The notes under the pieces are model-generated. The model was not told where the DNA came from. It made no database searches and saw only the letters and a list, made by a program, of their open reading frames with translations. A stretch of 64,000 nt of DNA. Source: Tetmemena sp. SeJ-2015 (taxonomy: Eukaryota > Ciliophora > Spirotrichea > Sporadotrichida > Oxytrichidae). The position numbers and the translations under genes are program-made. This document shows positions 11,778 to 23,735 of the stretch, piece after piece (the stretch's first letter is position 1; each line of letters opens with the position of its first letter). The stretch is taken from NCBI GenBank assembly GCA_027382625.1, contig JAJKFJ010021523.1, positions 62,001 to 126,000 of the forward strand, in the 5' to 3' direction.

Positions 11778-14700
11778 CTTATTTTTTATAGATGTAAGAG
11801 ATCACGAATACTATAATCTATTCTTTCTAAAGAATCTATTTTCTTAAGTCCAAATTATCTTCTGCTAGAACTTCATCTGGATCTTATTCGATGTTGGGTT
11901 CAGACTCGATTCTGTCTTTAAAATCTTGATGAGCTTGCATTATACTATTATTCTACTTCTCATATTCTTACTTAACTTCTAAATGGATGCGAGGAATTTT
12001 AAACTCTTAATTCTGTGGTGAATTTCATGCATCATGGTCCCTTTATATTTCAATCTGCAGGCCAAAATCATTTTCCTCTTGAAATTCATTATAAAAAATT
12101 TATTATGATGATAAAAATAAATCAGTTTTAAATTCATGGATCCCTTTGCCGAAATTTGACATTAAATTTGATTTCAAAACTAAAGGTAAGATTAATTTAT
12201 CTATACTCTTTAAATTTTCGAAATTCACGTCTGTTAAAGTTATCTCTCATTTCTTTGAGACATCTCTTTTATGAAGTTATAAGTATTGCTAAATTAACTA
12301 ATAAATCATGCTAGCTTATGCTTGAATATAAAGTTTAAGATTCTCTCTAATTCTATTACATGGACCTAGTTGGATTTATGTTAGTGGGGGCCTTAATGCT
12401 TTTCTTTGTCAACTCTTTCGACTGAAGACTCTTACTGATGCTATCTCGAATTCTATTCTCCTTCATTCCTAAAACATTTTTAAACCTCTATTTAATACTT
12501 ACAGCTCAGTGTGAAGAATTTTATTCTTGTCGAAAAATGAAACCAGCTCCTCATTTTAAGCCTTTTTACCACTTATGGAAGTGAGTTTTTATATTAAATC
12601 TTAAAACTTGTTGAAGGTTGCATGTATCCCAGCTATCTTGTGAATGTCGAAAGCATCTTGAGTAGACTTAACTATTCCACAATTTTCAAGTATCTTCGAT
12701 CGATTTAATATCAAAAGATAGATAGAAACTTTATCATCTAATTTTAATTTAAGAAAGTAAGGATGTCTTGTTTGACTTGCTTGTACTTCATGATTACAAT
12801 CTCGTACGCCTTTTCACTCTTAATTCTGAAATCCCTGAACTCCATCCTAGATTTGTTCATTGGCAGAATAACCAGCTTATACTAAGCAATCAAGTAGTCC
12901 CTCATATCTTCTATAAATCTTTGCATCTCACTTCCTTCTTGATTCTCCTCCTAAATGCCTAACTTGTCAAACAGGAAAGGTGTAGTTTAAACCATTGGAA
13001 GCTTAAGCGCAGTTAAAGGCTTTTGCAATGAGCTTGAGAAATGAGATTCGAAGAAAGTGAGATAGAATTCTACTAATGCATCACATCTTGTTGATTCGTT
13101 ATCAAAGCACAGATTGGCCATGTGCTGAGTGCCTCTGCTACTTGTAAGTATCGAAAGCAGTCCTATGAGAAAATGATGAAATAATAATTAAGGCTTACTA
13201 AGTGTTAAGATGGATGTTGAGATCGTAAATTAGAGAGAGGTCATCATTAGAGTAATTTTCACCACTTGGATCAAAGCCAATTAATCTGGCATAGAAATTG
13301 CATTTCACAACTTTAGCTTAATTTTTCCAAATGGTCATAAGAGTTTCCTTAACTTTCTTTTCTGCGAGACTCTGAATGCCAAACTTGTTCACACATTGAT
13401 CGAAGATAAACTCCCGTATGTGCTAACCTTTTGCCTATAGGTGGTCAAAACCTATTTCTGCCTTCTCAGTCAAGAAACCGTTCATAGTTCTTATCAAGAG
13501 CTTTACTGAAGTTGAATGAACTCCTTTAAAGAAAGTAGCAGTGTCTTTCTTAGATATAGAAATTAGAAACTTCTCAAAAATTACAGACATTGGATGTACA
13601 GTAGGTTATTTTTAAGCTCCAGTTTCAAAATTCAAAGGAAGATTTCAAAAAAACATACTCATAGTGTTTATATTAAAAGAGGGAAGAACATCTTCTGAGC
13701 CTTTCTCGTAAGTGAAGCTGTTTTATCTAGAAAGCGTTAAATTTCTAAGCTGTCTCTTGCTACCAATAGACTTAGATTGTTTGCACTGCTAGAATTGTTC
13801 AACTTCTTAGATTTGATTTGAGTGTTGATTTTCTTAAGGAAATTCTAATTTAGTTGACTCTCAGTCTATTTCTATAGTGTAGACTAACTCTCCATATACT
13901 TTGCCTTGATTTTAGATAAGTTCGCCTAACTCTACTTTTGAAGTTCCTGCATCTTCATTTTATTGAGACTTTCTAGTCCCTCAGTCTTCTCAGTCTGAAT
14001 TCCTCTCTCTACTGTAATCTTATGTGGGACTACTTCTGTGGCTTCATCTATTTTGTTCCCCTTCTTAACTTTAGTATCAGCCATTCTCGAGACCATGCGA
14101 CTGATGTCCTTATCTCTTTGTAGATAGTCAATCCATTCCTTAAGTTTTTCACCCCTTTCAAGAACTTTCTAAGTGTTCTCATCAGCTTCACCATCTGAAA
14201 TTATTCAACACTAAACCACCTTAAGAAGCACATTTGGATAAATTAAATATGCTTGAGAACGAAATCTCCATATTCATCCTTTGGCAGGAACTCCAAACTT
14301 CTTTGGAACTTGTCAGTGACCTTAAAGAGAATCTTAGGCAGTTCGACACTTGCAAGTTGATTGTCGTTCAATAGTAGCTCTTTGAGCAGATCCTCTTCAT
14401 ATTTTGTCTCTATCATAGAATCCTCAGTTGCGAAAGGAACGGAATAGGCTTTGGAATCCTGCAAGTCTTGTTGTTAATCTAAGCCTCTTCTGTCAAAAGA
14501 CCTATAGCCAACTGCTTGCTCCTCTCTAATGTTCACTCTATGCTGGTTAAAATTAAGTAAAGGGTATTCTATCAATATAAGATAGAATGGTTCTTCTCTC
14601 GAAAAGATAAGGATCCCTCAGCGTTGAGGTTTGGCTAATCCTAGTCAGTTTCAAACTCTTCAGTTATGGTCTGAGCATTATTAAATCCTAGAGCACCTTC

Positions 14701-14841
14701 TTGAATTTGAGGGTTCAGTCTTTTCTCCTTCTCTGACTCTTCCACCATTAAAGCAAATAGCTTTTAGATCTCAGGCTTATCAAGGAGGGAATTGAGTAAG
14801 GGGCTCTTCGACTGTCTCAGTTAAGCCTCAAACTAGGACAT
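11764..14841 (-). CDS. Unidentified ciliate protein with coiled coil
   Basis: Not recognised. The first usable ATG is at 14839-14841 (MSQFEAQLRQSKSPLL). The order is an acidic, Gln-rich N-terminus, a helical stretch (TKYEEDLLKELLLNDNQL), a charged coiled coil with the motif VERGIQTEK (about 14000), and a longer helical region at 13640-12560 (SVIFEKFLISISKKDTATFF; CNFYARLIGFDPSGENY) that looks globular. Several IESs or introns break it into about ten ORFs. The last acidic segment (ESEPNIEQDPDEVLAEDN) runs open to TGA 11764-11766, inside the start region of the MFS gene, and may belong to that gene. It lies head-to-tail with the coiled-coil gene upstream. Confidence 0.45.
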
Positions 14842-14963
14842 CAATTGAGCTATGTCACTCCGATTTGATTAGTTGCCTTGAGACAAAATAATTTATTAAA
14901 AAGCAAAAATAAGTATAGAAATTAATCTTAAATACTTCTTATTTCGTAGGATTTTAATTTTAG

Positions 14964-17900
14964 TCAAATATATTTTTATTTGTGAGATAAGCCAGAAGAG
15001 TAGAAATATTGATCGTCCATTTCATCTATTGTAAATTTTTAGAAATAGAAACTATATTGAATCTATAAAAGATTCTATTGCAGGTTTTAGCTTCGATACA
15101 TTTAAATAGCCTATCACTTAACAAAATAGGGTTTATTATAGCATTGCTAGAGTTAATAAGGGGTTGATTCTTAAACTTTTCACCCTCACTTTATAGGAAA
15201 TTCATGATATCTTCCATCTTAATTGGCTCTCCTTTCAATTGCCTATCTTCTTGGAACTTCTTCAGCATGTCTAGCATAGCTTCTTGACCTGAACTAGATT
15301 ACTAAGCTGCATTAGCTTAAAATTTTTGAGAGGCTTGAGCCATTGATGCTTGATACCCTTTAGAAATTGCTGAACTGATATCTTGCTTCATCACTTATTG
15401 CTTTGTCATAATCTTCTTGGCAGTTGATGCTTAAATGCTTGCACCTCCTTGCTTTCCCCTTAGAAAATCAAAATATAATATTCCATATAACAAATTATAT
15501 TAGGAAGCTAAAGAGTTTGCTCAGCTTAAATCAATAAATTTTGTTAATTTAAAATATGACTCAGCTTCTACGGAGGAGGTCCTTCGATGTTTCGGATTCA
15601 CCAGCTGCCCTTTTATAATTTCTGTACTAGGAACTTAAGCTGCTCCTGTTTTGGGTTAGTTGATGCTTTGCTTCGCATCAGAAAAGTCCTTTAAGGTGTT
15701 ACCCATCATATTCTCTTAATATTTATTAAAAAATAGAATCTGAAATTATTCTTGTTAGTGCCGCCATTTTTGCCTGTCTTCAGTCCATCAGGAACTTTTT
15801 TAATTGATTAGACTCGATTTGAACGACTTTTAGTGTTTATATCAAAAGGTATCTATAGCTTCAACTTCAATGTCTCTTTCACTCTACCATTTTTAATGAA
15901 ATAATAATCCACTATAAAGAATATGAACTCTGTCCAGCGTTATCAGTCAGCTCGAGTCTTAATTTCTCCACAAAGTCATTACTTATATCATCAAGCACAG
16001 ATTGATGCTCTTGCATTCTTTTAAATTCTTAGATTGCTCTCTCCTCAGCTATTTCTTTTGCTTTCTCCTCAATCAGGGAATCTAATAGACTCATTTCAGA
16101 CTGCAGTGCTTAATCTTAGATTTTCGGCTTTGGAATCGGGTCAGTTTGAATTTGCAAGTGCTGAGTATAAACTATGGGTGGAGTGATTTAGCAAGAGACT
16201 TCCTTAGAGAGTTCGCTCGTCTTCACCTGAATCCCCTCATCCTCGAAAAACTTCTCCTTAGTCTAGATCTCTTAATCTCTCACTGAGGTCATGTTATCTT
16301 TATCCTCTTTTCCAAACCTAGTCTTTAGTCTCATTCTAGGTCTTTAAGGGGAGGCCTTGTTTTTTGTACTATCAGCACCAGATTCTCTATTCTTTGAAGA
16401 CATGTCTCCTTTCTCAGTGGGAACTTTTAAGCTAGTTTGAGTCTCTCTGAGTGTTTGCTGTTTTTAAAAGCTGAGTTTCTCCATCTCTATCTCATAAATT
16501 CCCTTACAAAAAATGAGCAAACAATTTCAGCATTCCCTTCTTGTTCCTATTCTTTTTGTAATCTTGGTTCTTCTACATAAGATCTTTGGTCATACTATCC
16601 TGTCTCCCTAACTTATTCTAGAACAACTCCTCTCTTTGGTTCATGAGTTCATCCTCCTCTCCACTTGATAGCTCAGATTCTGAATCTGTGTTCTTGTGTC
16701 GTGCAGGCCCCTTCTATGCACTTTCATGCTTCAACTTTATCATCGTGTCAAGTGTCTCCTCAATTATTTGCAAAAATAATTGCTCTAAAATGCATAATTT
16801 GCTTTTGCTCATCATGAGCCTTGCGCATTTCGTTTCTTTCTTGATTAAATTTCTTTTCCATTAGTCTGTGCTCGTAAGCATACTTACTCTCCAGTAGTTC
16901 CTTTGACTCCCAGAGCTGCTAATACTTTATTTCGAGATCATCCATGTCTTTTTACAATCTCTCTGCAGTCGCAACTGCCTTGGTTGCTTTTTCTTCCTAA
17001 TGCTTCAATTGTCTTTTCTTGGCTTTTAATTAGGCCACTAGAGAGTTGATGCGCATGTCTTTGGAGTTATCATTGTCCAGCCACCTCAGCTGATTGGACA
17101 GGAAAAATTGCAAAATCTCAAGCAGAAGATGGCCCTTCTAAGAGCAGCTTAGGAACTCCATCTGAATGAAGTCTCCCATCGCAAATGCCACCACTAAGAG
17201 CTACTCAAAATATTATCAAGACCATGAAACTATAATTATTTATAATCTATCAAAATTGTCTTGTTGATATTTGCTAATCATATAATTGAACCACTCCTCA
17301 AGCACCACATACTGATCTCTTTAATTCATAATTGCATTCTTCTTGAATTAGGTAGCTTCTTCTGTCAATTTCTTCTTTTTCTTAGACTTTTCATTAGGCT
17401 GATCCAGAAAATACAAAACTTAATTTGATTATAGCATTTATAATTTTTAAGTTCCAGAAAGCTTTGAAAGTCTAGACTTTTATCAATGAAGGTCTCTTTG
17501 GCTAATATACTATTGTCTTGGTTTCTATTAGTATTATCTCCCTCTGGGATGCCAGTAACCTAAGTCTCATTGTTAGCCACTTAACCCTCACTTTGAGAAG
17601 CGTTGGGATCACTCACTTTTATCTCATCTCCATATTAAGCCTGAGTTAAATCTGTATTTTATCCAACAGCAGTGTCTTTTACTGCTTTGGAAGATTAATG
17701 CTAATAAGAAATATTCTATAGTCTTATTAAAATATTAAGGTGTGTCGCTAACGAGATGTGTCTCTGCCTCTTTCTTTGCTTTTAATTTGAGTCTCAACTT
17801 TTCCTGGTTAACTTCCGAGTAAGTAGCAAGTCTCTTCTCTAGGATTTTATGGATCTGCTTGAATGGTCTTTGCTTTTGACACCTCTCAATAAACACCTTA

Positions 17901-19283
17901 ATTTATAACAAATTTGCATTCATTAAAATACGCTCTACTATAATTTGGTCTGTGGAAGTTGGGAATTCAAAGTCTCTGAAGAAGTTGTAGTATTTTATAT
18001 TCTGTAGCAGCTTCATAGATTGCATTTCCTAGGAGAAACCCTAGTCTTTAGAAAGCACTGAGGACAGTTACGACTGCAATTAATACTTGGGTGCTCCAAG
18101 AGGAAGTGGCTGCATTACCTTCAGTGAAGGATTCAAGCTGTTCAAGGCTTTGCTTCAATATATCTAATAAACAGAATACTTAAAAGCTAGGATGTGAATT
18201 GATGATAGAGTCCAAACTTAATCGCATTGAATTCTTTTTCTTAGAAACTTTGTCCTCTCTAAAATACTAAGTGAAGACAATATATATTAATTCTCTTGTT
18301 GAATTTAGTGTATAATCTACCTTCTATGTGTCTATGGAATTCATCACATGATTCATAGATCTCTTTCTCTCTGTGAAAAATCCCCGATCTTCAATTGGCA
18401 GGTTATTCTCAACAACTGATTCCTCATTTCCAATCATTGAAAGCAATAGAAAAGATAAAGTTTATAAATGTAAGCTAATTCTTGATAGTGGAGACATGCT
18501 GGTGCTGCTTGGCATATTCCTATTTAAAAAAGTTGTCCAGATCTTTAAGTTTGGTTGCAGAGCTATTTTTAAGTTCTTCTTTCCACTCTTTCAATTGCTA
18601 TTTGACTAGACTCTTGCCCTCAAGAGCCCTCTAAGATAAGAAATGATTGAATAAATAATATTCTCAATTAGATTTGACTTTAGCTAGCTACCTCTGATCA
18701 TCTTTGAGGAGCTCCTTACTGAAAGATCTCCAATCAGAGGCATTAAGAATAGATTGCATATTAGCGATACTTCTACCAACGTTTTAATGCATGTTTACCA
18801 TTTTAGTCTTCCCAAAATAATAATCTATTGAATTTAAATTAAGCCAAATGCAGTAGTTAAGTCAACATTCTTGGAGCTATCCTTCAAAACTGTCATATTA
18901 GAAGTGTTGTTGCCAAAATTGGCCATCTTATTTTTGCCTTTTGCAGTCAAATTCATTGAGTTTAGAGCATTTAGTATATTAGAAGAAGTGTTGAGAGCTT
19001 GTAAATTGGAGCTACTTACGCTCTGATGCAAAGCCCCAGCCCTTACTGGCTCATTTGACGAATTTAGAAACGACTTATCCAAAAACTACTCACAAGAACA
19101 ACTAATTTATAAAAAATGGTTCTACTGTTGGATCTGAGGAAAAGATGTCTATGAAGTCAACTAGTGGTTGGCGCTATTTTTATTAGGAAGTGAGTTGTAT
19201 TCGAAAGTTTCTTTCTCTAGAAAATTACCCTGACTTAACTCATTCAGGAATTAAGAATTAATTCCTGCTGGTGTACTAGCCAT
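14964..19283 (-). CDS. Unidentified large coiled-coil protein
   Basis: Not recognised. The start ATG is at 19281-19283 (MASTPAGINSQFLNELSQG), followed by a Ser/Asn-rich N-terminus (to about 18830) and helical blocks. A basic/charged region (KKKKLTEEATQFKKNA, about 17350) precedes EEWFNYMISKYQQ. A classic coiled coil at 17060-16850 includes VAQLKAKKRQLKHQEEKATK, then acidic linkers with repeated Ile-Gln-Thr-like tags (EIQTKEKF, LQIQTDPIP), and a Gln/Ala-rich tail. The end reads IDEMDDQYFYSSGLSHK and stops at TGA 14964-14966. The composition would fit a cytoskeletal or ciliary scaffold, but that is only a guess. Several frame changes remain unassigned to specific IESs. Confidence 0.5.
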
Positions 19284-19743
19284 TTTACTATAAATATAGT
19301 TAAAATTTGATTTTAATTGAGGATAGCAAAATATTATATGTTCAAATTTTTTACTAAACAAATTAATTACCAGGATAAAGAACCATTGCAATAATTATTT
19401 ATAAGCTAAACTCTAAAAAGTGCTCTCCATATCTTAAATTTTTAATTCCTTTTGAAGAGTGAAAGGGCATATACAGCTCTTCAACTTTATTTTTTAACAG
19501 ACTCTAAATTTTCAAGATAACTGTGTTGATATATTCTCATACTAAATTAATTGGATTTTATATTAAATTTGAATAATATATCTGAGTGATTTTATAACTT
19601 CTAGAGGGTATTTCTACACCAATCTTTTTTCTAAATCATTCCTCAAGATTTTGAGAAAAGTTAAATAAATAAATCAGTAAGTTTCATTTGTGGATCTCAA
19701 TCATTTTGGGTTAATAAATTAAGAGCATTCTCTGCTAGTCAAT

Positions 19744-22700
19744 TCAATAATCATCATCGCTCTCACTGAGGTCATCTACTTTTATATTGACTTCCTTCCT
19801 CTTAACCTCAACCATGGCGAGCACATCGTCAAGCACTAGGTCTATGCGCTAAAGCAGGGGCAGCTTCTCTGCTTCAGATCCCTTGAACTTCAATTCTGCC
19901 ACTCTGCAGATCAGCTCCAAAAACTCCACAAACTTCAGCTGCTTATAGTGGACAGACGAATCTTGCATCTCATTTACACAAGTCATTTTGCACATGCCAT
20001 AGCAGAACAGAGCATCTTTGTCAATCAATCCGAGTGCACTGTCTTTCATTAAACTCATCGCGTCTTGCATAGTCATATAAACTATAAGGAGTAATATGAA
20101 GAAAGATATTTAATTTCTGAGAGAATACTTCTTCCTAGGTTCAAAATAAGCCTAGTAGACCTTCTTCAGGCCTTCTAAATTTGCCTCCAGAGTGTCGTTA
20201 ACAGCCATGGTCCAAATCTGCTTATCTCTGAATTCTTGCCAAGGATGTACACTTGCATTAGGTAAGATGCACTCTTCAAGCAGTCTCTTAAAAGCCTCAG
20301 AGTGAGTTTAGACTAGCCCTGGTTCTTTATATTTTGCGTTGGATAGCCTCGCTAGGATTTCAAAGAACTCATACCTGCAAAGCGATTTAAATTAAGTTGA
20401 TATAGGATGATAGAATACTCTTTAATGTTTAATGAGTTTGATTTGTCTGGGTTATCACTTGACTACTCTAGCTCCACATTAGTTGCGATGAAGAGCCTGT
20501 CGATAGTGGCTAGTACAACATTTTTATCTAGAACTTTGCAATTTTCACAAAACGTAGTGAAGTCAATCCAAGATATGTTAGGAAACGAGGATCTCGAAGC
20601 CAGTGTGATGAATATATCCTTTAAATGCCTGAAGTTGCTTTAAATTAGTTCCCAACACTTCTCTATTTCAGAAGATTAAAAAAGCAATTAGAATTTAAAT
20701 TTCTACCGGGTCTTTGACAAAGCGAGGGACCTTCCAGTATTTGGCATCATGCTCTTGGCATCTGGCCAAACTATTCTCTGTGTCTTCCTTCCAATCTTTA
20801 AACACACTTGTGTCTTTCTTGAAAACTCTCTCTACTCGTTTTATCTTTGATTCCTTCACGACTAGATAAAATATGAATATAGAAAAAATAACTCTTACAA
20901 ATAGGAATCTCTTCCTCTCTAAAGTTTGCAATGAATTTATGAAAGAAGGTTTCTCTGTCAATATTCTCAACCATGTAGCTGTGCTTTCCAGCCTTCATGA
21001 AAAGAGGGAATACATAGAGCTACTGCATCATCCTTTCATCAAAATTCTCAAAACAAGAGGCATTAATTAATAATTAAAATATTCCTTCTCTATTAAAAGC
21101 ATTATGGATGTAAGGTTTGCGGTAAAGTAGATTCTTAGAGATTATTTCCTTGAAGCTCTTTCTGTAGTAGGGTCTTGATTATTCATCAACAAAATCCTCA
21201 TACTACTACCTTTGCTAGGGATTTAATTGCTCTAAGTTTCTTAACTCCTTTGGCAAAAGCTTCCTATCTCTCATCCATCTGAAAAAGTCAGGAGGGTTTT
21301 AATCAATAGCCACGCAGAAATCTTCTACTTTCATAAAGGGCATTCGCTTCCAGTTTGTGAATGAGCCATAAATGTAAGGAACTTTAGGTTGAATTTCTAA
21401 GCTAGGATCCTTTAAGATAACATCAGCCTCGTAATCTTTGAAGCTCTTTTTTGTCTGCTTAAAGTCAGAGGCTAAAACAGTTATATAAAATTTAGGCTTT
21501 ATCGTTATTTCCATATCCTTTGACAGTTCCAGTTAATTCATCTTCTTCCTCCTCATCTTCGTGAAGCATTTTATCATCTTCATCTTCAGTGCCACCATCG
21601 ACACTACTTCTCTTGGCCTTTCTCTTTCTATTGAAGCTTCGTATTTGCTCTTCGATTTTGTCTTTGACAATCATGTCTACCTCCACAGATCCATCATATC
21701 CAGTCTGCACAGTCCAAAATATCAATGAGTAAATCCACTTGTCACACACCCAACAGTGATGATGCTAGGGATCTGTGAGCATCTACCACTAGCCAGAGCA
21801 AGGGATTTCTTTCTTATGTCCAAGTTACCTCTAGAAAACTAACTTCTTATTCTCAGATTAAGCCATCGAGGTTGCATCTTGCTCTATTGAAGTGCTCAGT
21901 TGCTTCTTTTGATGGAAGACGTTCTTTAGTTAAACTCCTTCTTCAATGAACTTTTAACGAGGACTCTAAGGGATATTTACAACTAGAAAAAATACTTACA
22001 TTCTTATCTAAAGACTACTTTACAAGTAGATCGAAATGAGCAAGCTGTCTAAGTTTTTCATTGGGCTTGCACCTTACTCGTCTGTGCAGGTAATCTTTCA
22101 AGCTATCTGTCACTCCAGGATTACCACTCATGTGAATTGAAACCATACTCTTTGACCTTCTTAGAGCTGTGCCTAAACTCCAAAGAATTGACTCGCTCAT
22201 CCCTGTGAAGGACATGTCGAAGTGAAGCAGGTTTTTATTGTACTTTATGAAACTACTGAAGCTAGATATGATCTTCTAAACTTGGTCTGATGTAGCTTTA
22301 GACAAAGTAGTGGTTTTTGCCTTTAATTGTAATGACATTGTAGTCTTATATGAGAATAGTGATATAAAGCTATTCTAAAGTCATGAGCAATTTATTAGCC
22401 TCTGATTGTGTCTTTCCCATCAGACTTATAAGAAGAACAAAGATTATTAATGATTACATTTTAAACTTGTCTGTAGAGATTTTACTAATGAGTCCTGCTA
22501 GTGGTAAGAGGCTCCTGACTTTTCAAGAATATTATTCCAGGAAATATTCAAGTAGCTCAATTGCCTATTATCTGCTATGAACTCTATTAAGTCTGAGAGA
22601 GCATGAGGTTTTAGTCCATTCCAACTTATGTCCAACTCTATCAATCGGGACCCTCTCAGGAAGTCAACTAGCAACTTCATTGTAGAATCATTCAATCCTG

Positions 22701-23621
22701 CTCTGACCAAGGCTAACCGCTTCAGGTAGCATTTATCATTACACTACTTCAGCAAAGTTTCAATCACAGACGGATAAGATAGCATAATTGAATTAGTATT
22801 GATCTTTAAGGATGAAGTTTGCAGTTGATTATTCTCAGTTCATCTAGATTGTTAGGTACCATTTTCATCAACAAAGGTTTCAAAAGCTACACTGATTTTA
22901 ATCCGAACTCGTTTGTCTTATAAACCAATCCCTTTAAATCTTATAAATGCCCAAGGCCCTCAGTATCTCTGCAAACTCTTCGTCTTTGAGATTATTATTT
23001 TCAAGATGAAGTCTGCCCAATAAATTTTCAAAGTAAGTAAAAGCAATCTGAAGAGCTTTCGAATGGCCTGGAGAAAGATGGTAACCAGTAAGGTTTAATT
23101 ATCTGCGTTTTATCTTTTAAAGGATGGGAAGTGAGAGAACTAGTTCCTTCTAGCACTAAATGAAGAAGTTCATGCTCGAATCTTTTTCGTACTCCTCAAC
23201 TAAAGAAAGTTTCAATGATTGATTAGGTGTCTTACTTATTCTTGGAGATATGAAGTTTTTGCAAAGTTTGTTGAAGCTGTTCTTGCCTTGAATCTCCCTT
23301 GCTATTCTGGCAAAAGTCTCATTCCTTTGATCTAAAAACTTTTTAAAACCAGTAAACTTGCTTACTAGTGTATTCTTCGAAATTTGAGAGGTTGAAACTC
23401 TGTTTGCTTTCCAAGCCAGTCTCTTTCTCGTTTCTTATGTTGACTTCAAGTAACTCAGAAATGATTTGATTCAGCTCAGCGTCCTCAATCCCTGAATTGT
23501 ATTGCATCTCTCGAAGGTCTAGCAAATTCCTTGAAAAAGCGTTATAAAAGACTAAGTAGAGTAAAATAACTTAAGTTTTCATCTTCATCTTGATGATTGA
23601 AGTAGCTTCCTTGATTTCCAT
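19744..23621 (-). CDS. Leucine-rich-repeat protein
   Basis: Start ATG at 23619-23621 (MEIKEATSIIKMKMKTQV) opens about 300 nt without TGA. Leucine-rich repeats of the ribonuclease-inhibitor type follow: GRLHLENNNLKDEEFAEIL (about 22990), LIELDISWNGLKPHALSDL and LSYLNISWNN (22680-22520), and SKSMVSIHMSGNPGVTDSL (22150). Downstream comes a long Cys- and Trp-containing region with an acidic patch (EDEDDKMLHEDEEEE), then YIYGSFTNWKRMPFM, which resembles the carbohydrate-binding-like beta fold seen in AMPK-beta-type modules. The tail is a helical C-terminal domain (FVEFLELICRVAELKF) ending in acidic DDLSESDDDY with TGA 19744-19746. Such architecture is common in ciliate cilia-related proteins, but the function here is unknown. 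Confidence 0.6.
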
Positions 23622-23735
23622 TCGCCCAGTTATACTTAGTGCTCAATATATTAAAAGGATGTTGAATTTGTTTTTATGAAGCTGGAGGTATTTTAAGTTT
23701 ATTGAAACATTTTGTTGTAGTAGTCAGTACCGTTG

